21,287 nt of DNA. Origin: Bacteroidota bacterium. GTDB taxonomy: Bacteria; Bacteroidota; Bacteroidia; UKL13-3. Made by a program: the position numbers and the translations under genes. The notes below the pieces were generated by a model. The model was not told the DNA's origin and did no database searches. It saw nothing but the letters and a program-made list of their open reading frames with translations. This document shows positions 16,865-21,287 of this stretch, piece by piece (positions within the stretch are counted from its first letter, which is position 1; each line of letters opens with the position of its first letter). The DNA lies in NCBI GenBank assembly GCA_947462865.1, contig CANHRW010000007.1, positions 1 to 21,287 of the forward strand. Direction: 5' to 3'.

Positions 16865-19800
16865 TTAATGGCTAAAATTGGTTTGTACGCTTTGTAAAAT
16901 ATGGCCTTCCTTATTGGCTATAACAGCTACATTTCCAAAAGCATCATATTGATAATAATTGATACTATGATCTGGATGACACACCGACTGTAAGCCCTGT
17001 ACTGTATAGTTCTTAGTTGTTACGGATGACTGGATAGGCACAACTTTAAATTCATCAATTTGTAAATCTCCAGTTAACATACATTGAATTGCATGCTTGG
17101 TTGTAAAAACAGTTTCATAAAAAGCCCATTCTGATGGATTTGATCCTGTACTTGATTGCGAAATAATTTTCGCATTCTGTAACGCTAAATGTATTTGATC
17201 TGTAGTTCCCCTATACCAAAAACTAAGCGTATAGGTATTTGGTTTTAAACTAACTTGTAATTGGGTTTGCGATAAATTCAAAATCCACTGACCAGTTTTA
17301 GCTGTCTCTGTATTTTCTGCATAGCTCATTACATCATTGATACGGTGGTTTAATCCAGGTTCAAAACTACTGTAAGCTACATCAGAAGTATCTGCTAAAT
17401 TGATTTCCAAACCAATTTGATCAAATTCTGTATTCCAAATAAAAGCTCTATTGGAAATTGGCAGTTGCAACCTACTGGCTATACTTCTGTCTGGATGGTA
17501 TAAATAATTGGTTTCGTATTGTAAAGGTTGATGCACCAACTGGTATTGCAAATTGCTATTCAACTGTAATTCTTTAACACATTGCCATTCTGAATTGTAT
17601 ACCATTGTTTTCTTTGAGCAAAGAAAATCGTTCCGAAATTCACTTTGTGATGACAGGTAAGTTGGCCTGTAAAAATCATGGTGATTGAATGGTTGATAAT
17701 CGGCATTTAAATACGTAAACGCGGTGGTTTCCCAAAGCAAAGAATTGCCTATGATTCGTTTGGTAATCCTATAAAACAACAAAGGATCGTACTCAAATTT
17801 CTCATGTGTAATCATGGGGTTTATTGTTGTAATTCCATTCAATCCTTTGCCATATCGATAGGTGTTTTTCTGCTTTAACCTGTTAATTGATGGGTCATTG
17901 GTATACTGGTAATAAACTAGGTAATCACAATTTAAAAATGTATGTGAAGGACATTGAGGGAACTGTGCCATTTTGCCATTTATTTTTGGTAAATCGACCC
18001 TTTCATAAAGGTATTCATTTCGTTCAACCAATTTAAATTGCGTCCCATATAAACCATAAATGGACTCGTCCCTTAAACTACCATTCATGCATGCATACTG
18101 TTCATTTATTGGGGTGTTTGGTTGATAAAAAAGTAAAGAGTTTTCAAAGTCAAAAACTGGTAAATAAAAAGCACTTGAACGCCATCTTGAACCGATTGAA
18201 ATTGGAGCAACTTGCTTAGAAACTTGGTTAAAAAATAATCGACTTGTTTTGCCATTATTGATACCGTTACTGTCTTCTAAAAATTCTTCTACTTTATCAT
18301 AGCCAACCAATTGTCCTTTTGCAGCAAATTGAGGCTGAATAATTGGCGCTGAACTGCTATTCATTCTAAACGAAACCACATTGCCACAACTGTGAACCGA
18401 TTGGTAAAAATGTAATGGAACAGCCATCAACAAACCTCCTATGTAATGAAGGCCCTTACTCAATAATAACTTGTTGTCAATATCATAACTTCGAATACGC
18501 CGAATTCTTAAACCTGCTCCATACAAACTGTCTTTAAAGGCATATTTATTTAGATCAGGGTGTTTGAATACGTGGGGCTCCATCTCAAAAATGGTATACC
18601 CACCAGTTGGATAAACCATTTTTTTTAGACTCCCATAACGCGCCCTTGTAGTATCTGATTGTCTTGAAACAATTGGTCTATTGTCTAATTGGTCGTTTAT
18701 TAAATTACACGTTGTTTGAAACAAACCATTTGGAATAGATGGGGCCATAGACATGTTACTCGGATTACTGTTATAATAGCCCCAATAATCTTGTGTAAGC
18801 GCTAACCTATTGGGCAAAGAATCTGGAAAATAATAATCAAAATCATAACTTGGATGAACACCTGTATAGTTTCCAATTGGCACTTGCTCCATATGGGTTA
18901 ACCAAGCTCTTTCTTTAGACAAATCAATGTCATAAGTAAATTGAAATTGCTTAGTTAATGTAGACAACGTTGAATAGCTAATAGATTGCAATAGCAATTG
19001 TTTTTGGTTAAAAACTGCAGCAGGATAATAATTGAATTCAACAAGTTGGTTGTGGTAAGCGATTGATTTCAATATGGGTGTATTGACCTGCATGATTTGA
19101 ATAGTTCTCTCGTGTTGTGAAGCATGTCCACATTCAGGGCTTACACTGTAAACGTCTTGCAGCTGAAGCTGGTAACTATACGAAAACTTTTCGTATTCAA
19201 AATGTATTTGTTCACCGTCTTTGGTAACAATATCTGTTAAGTGAACTGCTGCTATGTATGGGCCAAGAGGATTTCCTCCAGGTAAAAACGAAATGGTATT
19301 GAATTCCATTTCGTTAAAATGATACGTATTGTGTAGTTCATCTATGAGCCTAAAAGAAAGTGCTTGTGAGCCTGGTACACCTATTTGTCTGTATGTAGCG
19401 TATACCTGAACATTCATAAAAGGGAAAAACATTGGAACTTTATCGGGTAGGTATTGGAATTTACCTTGTAAAGCAGCCGCTTGAAAATAAAATTCATCAG
19501 GTCTTGCATCGGGTGTAAAAGGCGATTTACCTTGATTTGACAATTGTATCATTTGATTCCAATAATTACTACCTGCAGCATTACAAGAATCACTTACAGG
19601 AGCTTCTGGTAAACGCATGGGATTGTGGTAATAGCCTGCTGGCCCAAAATCATCGCCACCTAATATGTTTCTACTAATTACACCACCCGCCATCAAATTC
19701 CAACTCATTCCCAATATACCAGGATAATCATTCACTTTTACCCCATTGCTATTGTATTGAATATGTATAGGTAATTCAAATCCGTTCTTTGTTTTTAAGC

Positions 19801-19972
19801 CAGGTAAAGGCAATTGAATTGGCAAACTTCCATTGTAATAACCAATAGGAATTGAACCATATTTTTCAACGGCATTTGAATTGGGTGAAGCAGGAAAAAC
19901 TCCTGATGATTGTTGTGCAAATAGCTGTATGCAGATAGCATGTAAAAATAAAAGGGTAGCTTGTTTTTTCAT
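16865..19972 (-). CDS. Secreted YD/RHS-type shell protein, N-terminal partner of the RHS-core protein
   Basis: This 1035-residue protein has a signal peptide (1-20, ending LFAQ). Residues about 27-101 hold the typical Bacteroidota start of such proteins: SPNSNAVEKYGSIPIGYYNG, then LPIHIQYNSNGVKV and LGMSWNLMAGGVISR. This resembles the SpvB/TcdB-like beginning of RHS shells. The middle is a long region without clear domains. A beta-sandwich-like domain (about 880-985, YTLSFWYRGTTDQIHLAL to QIDEFKVVP) precedes a terminal YD repeat, YYQYDAFGNVAVIANKEG. It lacks an RHS core, a DPxG motif, a toxin tip and a T9SS sorting domain. It ends where the next protein begins its DUF6443 region, 14 bp on, so the two probably function as one split system. 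Both have their own signal peptide, which argues against a broken gene. Confidence 0.83.
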   Translation of the reverse strand: MKKQATLLFLHAICIQLFAQQSSGVFPASPNSNAVEKYGSIPIGYYNGSLPIQLPLPGLKTKNGFELPIHIQYNSNGVKVNDYPGILGMSWNLMAGGVISRNILGGDDFGPAGYYHNPMRLPEAPVSDSCNAAGSNYWNQMIQLSNQGKSPFTPDARPDEFYFQAAALQGKFQYLPDKVPMFFPFMNVQVYATYRQIGVPGSQALSFRLIDELHNTYHFNEMEFNTISFLPGGNPLGPYIAAVHLTDIVTKDGEQIHFEYEKFSYSYQLQLQDVYSVSPECGHASQHERTIQIMQVNTPILKSIAYHNQLVEFNYYPAAVFNQKQLLLQSISYSTLSTLTKQFQFTYDIDLSKERAWLTHMEQVPIGNYTGVHPSYDFDYYFPDSLPNRLALTQDYWGYYNSNPSNMSMAPSIPNGLFQTTCNLINDQLDNRPIVSRQSDTTRARYGSLKKMVYPTGGYTIFEMEPHVFKHPDLNKYAFKDSLYGAGLRIRRIRSYDIDNKLLLSKGLHYIGGLLMAVPLHFYQSVHSCGNVVSFRMNSSSAPIIQPQFAAKGQLVGYDKVEEFLEDSNGINNGKTSRLFFNQVSKQVAPISIGSRWRSSAFYLPVFDFENSLLFYQPNTPINEQYACMNGSLRDESIYGLYGTQFKLVERNEYLYERVDLPKINGKMAQFPQCPSHTFLNCDYLVYYQYTNDPSINRLKQKNTYRYGKGLNGITTINPMITHEKFEYDPLLFYRITKRIIGNSLLWETTAFTYLNADYQPFNHHDFYRPTYLSSQSEFRNDFLCSKKTMVYNSEWQCVKELQLNSNLQYQLVHQPLQYETNYLYHPDRSIASRLQLPISNRAFIWNTEFDQIGLEINLADTSDVAYSSFEPGLNHRINDVMSYAENTETAKTGQWILNLSQTQLQVSLKPNTYTLSFWYRGTTDQIHLALQNAKIISQSSTGSNPSEWAFYETVFTTKHAIQCMLTGDLQIDEFKVVPIQSSVTTKNYTVQGLQSVCHPDHSINYYQYDAFGNVAVIANKEGHILQSVQTNFSH

Positions 19973-19980
19973 GTCTAATC

Positions 19981-20017
19981 AAAAAAATAGGCTCAACTGA
20001 ATGTTCAATTGAGCCTA
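19981..20017 (-). terminator. Intrinsic terminator of the upstream T9SS cargo gene, 8 nt before the YD cassette start
   Basis: Arms TAGGCTCAACTGAA (19988-20001) and TTCAATTGAGCCTA (20004-20017) pair at 13 of 14 positions. The odd position is a C-A mismatch on the plus strand but a G-U pair in minus-strand RNA. On the minus strand the hairpin is followed at once by seven T (19987-19981), then 8 nt, then the ATG at 19972. Orientation and T-tract show it terminates leftward transcription from the gene ending at 20078. Confidence 0.85.
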
Positions 20018-20025
20018 CAAAATTA
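20018..20025 (-). promoter_or_regulatory. Candidate -7 element for the YD/RHS cassette
   Basis: The minus strand reads TAATTTTG, a perfect TAnnTTTG. Transcription would start within the first bases of the adjacent hairpin. No clear TTG -33 lies at the expected distance (ATT is there instead). Confidence 0.35.
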
Positions 20026-20041
20026 GCGCAGCTAGGATATG

Positions 20042-20076
20042 GGAATTCCTTAAATGTACTGATGGAATCCTTAAAT
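20042..20076. repeat. Imperfect direct repeat upstream of the YD/RHS cassette
   Basis: GGAATTCCTTAAAT (20042-20055) recurs as GGAATCCTTAAAT (20064-20076), starts 22 bp apart, about two helical turns. It lies just upstream of the candidate -7 element at 20018-20025. The pair could be a regulator binding site, or chance in AT-rich DNA. Confidence 0.3.
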
Positions 20077-20077
20077 T

Positions 20078-21287
20078 CTATTGTAATAATATTTTTTTAA
20101 CTTGGACAACAGAGCTTGAATTATCTTTTATTCGTAAATAATAAATTCCTTTTGACCAATTGCTTATATTAATATTTAAAGTTTTAGATGTAATGCTTTG
20201 ATTTAATATTAATTGTCCATTATTGTCTGTGATATCAATATTGTAACCATTTAAATTTAAATATTGATCAATGTCAATTGTTATTTCACTAATTGTTGGA
20301 TTTGGATAAACTTTTATTTTAGTATCGATATTTATACCTGTCAAACCCAATTTTGAAATGTTTAAAATAAGCGTATCTGTTACGGAAACTGAACAAGTTA
20401 TTGTATCATAAATTATGACACTTTTAGTCTGGTTGCTTATACAACCAAATTCATCTTTAACTTCATATCTAATTTGCTTTAATCCTAGACCCGCTTTAAC
20501 AGGATCAAATACATTATTCAGTACACCTGATCCTATAAATTTTCCACCTGATGGTTCAGCAAAGAGTGATTGACTATTTTCAAGGAGATTTATATATGGA
20601 TTAATTTCGAAAGTAATATTTTGTTTAAATATCTCTCTTAACTCTATAAATGTAGTATCTGAAACACAACCATTTGGAGAAACCGTATTTAAAAAATATT
20701 GTCCTGCCTTATCTATTTCAATTTCCTTTGTGGATTCTCCTGTTGACCATAGATTCCCATTTGTTGATGAAGAAATTAATTTCAATCTCTCACCCTCACA
20801 ATAAACAGAATTTCCTGAGCTCGTAGTAATTAATGGTTTTAATACGTTACAAAAAGGAAATTCAGCTATATAAAAATTTTGAAGATTATTTTTAAATAAA
20901 CCTCCAGTATATAAATTATTATTAGAATCAGAAATAATTGATAAAATAGAACCATTTGCATTTAAAGAATTATCACCTCCTAATTCTGTCCAAGAAGTTC
21001 CATCAAATTTAGCTATGTAATTATTTCCAAATTGATTTAAAAAATCACCTCCTACATAAATATTATTTTCTCTATCACAGTGTAATGCGTTAATTACATT
21101 ATTTGCATTTAAACTATCAGTTCCTATTAACTCAGACCATTCGCTACCATCAAATTTTGCAACATAATATTTTTGATTGTTATTGTAAATACTACCACTT
21201 ATATAGATGTTTTGATTTAAATCAATAGTAATTAGTGACGGTGTACTTGAAGTTATGAACCCTGGTAAAGCTGACCAATTGATTCCA
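20078..21287 (-). CDS. T9SS cargo protein with propeller-like repeats, 5'-truncated by window edge
   Basis: The minus-strand frame is open from the window edge to the TAG at 20078-20080, about 402 codons. The TTG at 20785 is not the start: upstream codons encode well-formed repeats. In order the visible part holds propeller-type repeats (YVAKFDGSEWSELIG, then IYVGGDF, then YIAKFDGTSWTELGG, then LYTGGLF), an Ig-like region with the SVYCEGE and NGNLWSTGES segments, and a type A T9SS sorting domain (VYPNPTISE to GIYYLRIKD and KKILLQ). It should be Sec-exported and placed on the surface or released by T9SS. The function of the repeats is unknown; such proteins are common in gliding and predatory Bacteroidota. 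The DNA looks AT-richer than the neighbouring YD genes. A terminator follows at 19981-20017. Confidence 0.85.
   Translation of the reverse strand, partial: GINWSALPGFITSSTPSLITIDLNQNIYISGSIYNNNQKYYVAKFDGSEWSELIGTDSLNANNVINALHCDRENNIYVGGDFLNQFGNNYIAKFDGTSWTELGGDNSLNANGSILSIISDSNNNLYTGGLFKNNLQNFYIAEFPFCNVLKPLITTSSGNSVYCEGERLKLISSSTNGNLWSTGESTKEIEIDKAGQYFLNTVSPNGCVSDTTFIELREIFKQNITFEINPYINLLENSQSLFAEPSGGKFIGSGVLNNVFDPVKAGLGLKQIRYEVKDEFGCISNQTKSVIIYDTITCSVSVTDTLILNISKLGLTGINIDTKIKVYPNPTISEITIDIDQYLNLNGYNIDITDNNGQLILNQSITSKTLNINISNWSKGIYYLRIKDNSSSVVQVKKILLQ
20990..21277 (-). repeat. Propeller-type repeat units inside the T9SS cargo gene
   Basis: Conserved tryptophan codons lie at 21275-21277, 21137-21139 and 20990-20992, spacings of 46 and 49 codons. 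Each of the last two is preceded by AKFDG(S/T). Between them runs a stretch with LNAN, D-x-x-N-N and YxGGxF, fitting blades of a beta-propeller. The repeat likely continues beyond the window edge. Confidence 0.6.

Noticed and set aside
1..21287. tRNA, rRNA, CRISPR array, insertion sequence or prophage
   Set aside because: No cloverleaf-like segment, no regularly spaced short repeats, no transposase or integrase motif and no terminal inverted repeats were found by eye.

Overview
The window looks like a stretch of a low-GC Bacteroidota chromosome, probably Chitinophagales-like. Three things point there. Two proteins carry C-terminal sorting domains of the type IX secretion system (T9SS, LYPNPxxD...GIYLIRI type). 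There are two long secreted YD/RHS proteins of the kind common in this phylum. Several -7-like TAnnTTTG promoter elements are visible. No tRNA, rRNA, CRISPR array, transposase or phage gene was seen. Coding density is very high: the largest gap is 142 bp, so no gene-free stretch exceeds 300 bp.

Left part (1-3970): the 3' end of a saccharopine dehydrogenase-family gene (+) runs 25 bp into the 3' end of a convergent tRNA methyltransferase gene, trmN6 (-). Divergent from trmN6 is a full-length DUF255/YyaL-type thioredoxin-domain protein (+). It ends at a perfect inverted repeat that acts as a shared terminator with the next, convergent operon.

Second part (3974-8243, -): a small secreted protein of unknown function overlaps by 11 bp the start of a large, multidomain subtilisin-like (S8) protease with PKD and Ig-like modules and a T9SS signal. 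They probably form a translationally coupled pair.

Third part (8386-10617, +): a tight housekeeping operon of pssA (phosphatidylserine synthase), purS (purine synthesis) and a secreted M28-family zinc peptidase. A convergent long-chain polyprenyl diphosphate synthase gene (10621-11604, -) starts at TTG and may be transcribed from the cassette upstream of it.

Fourth part (11653-19972, -) is the most interesting region: a three-gene cassette. First comes a 1035-residue secreted protein with the N-terminal half of a YD/RHS shell. Fourteen bases later comes a 1570-residue DUF6443/RHS-core protein with a 267-residue C-terminal tip after a DPNG motif. Overlapping its stop codon (ATGA) is a 162-residue lipoprotein. 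The tip resembles, from memory, the polymorphic toxin type 23 (Ntox23) family, so the lipoprotein is a candidate immunity protein. This is inference and needs a profile search. An intrinsic terminator lies only 8 nt before the first start codon of the cassette.

Right edge (20078-21287, -): the 3' part of another T9SS cargo protein, with propeller-like repeats, an Ig-like region and a sorting domain. It runs off the window.
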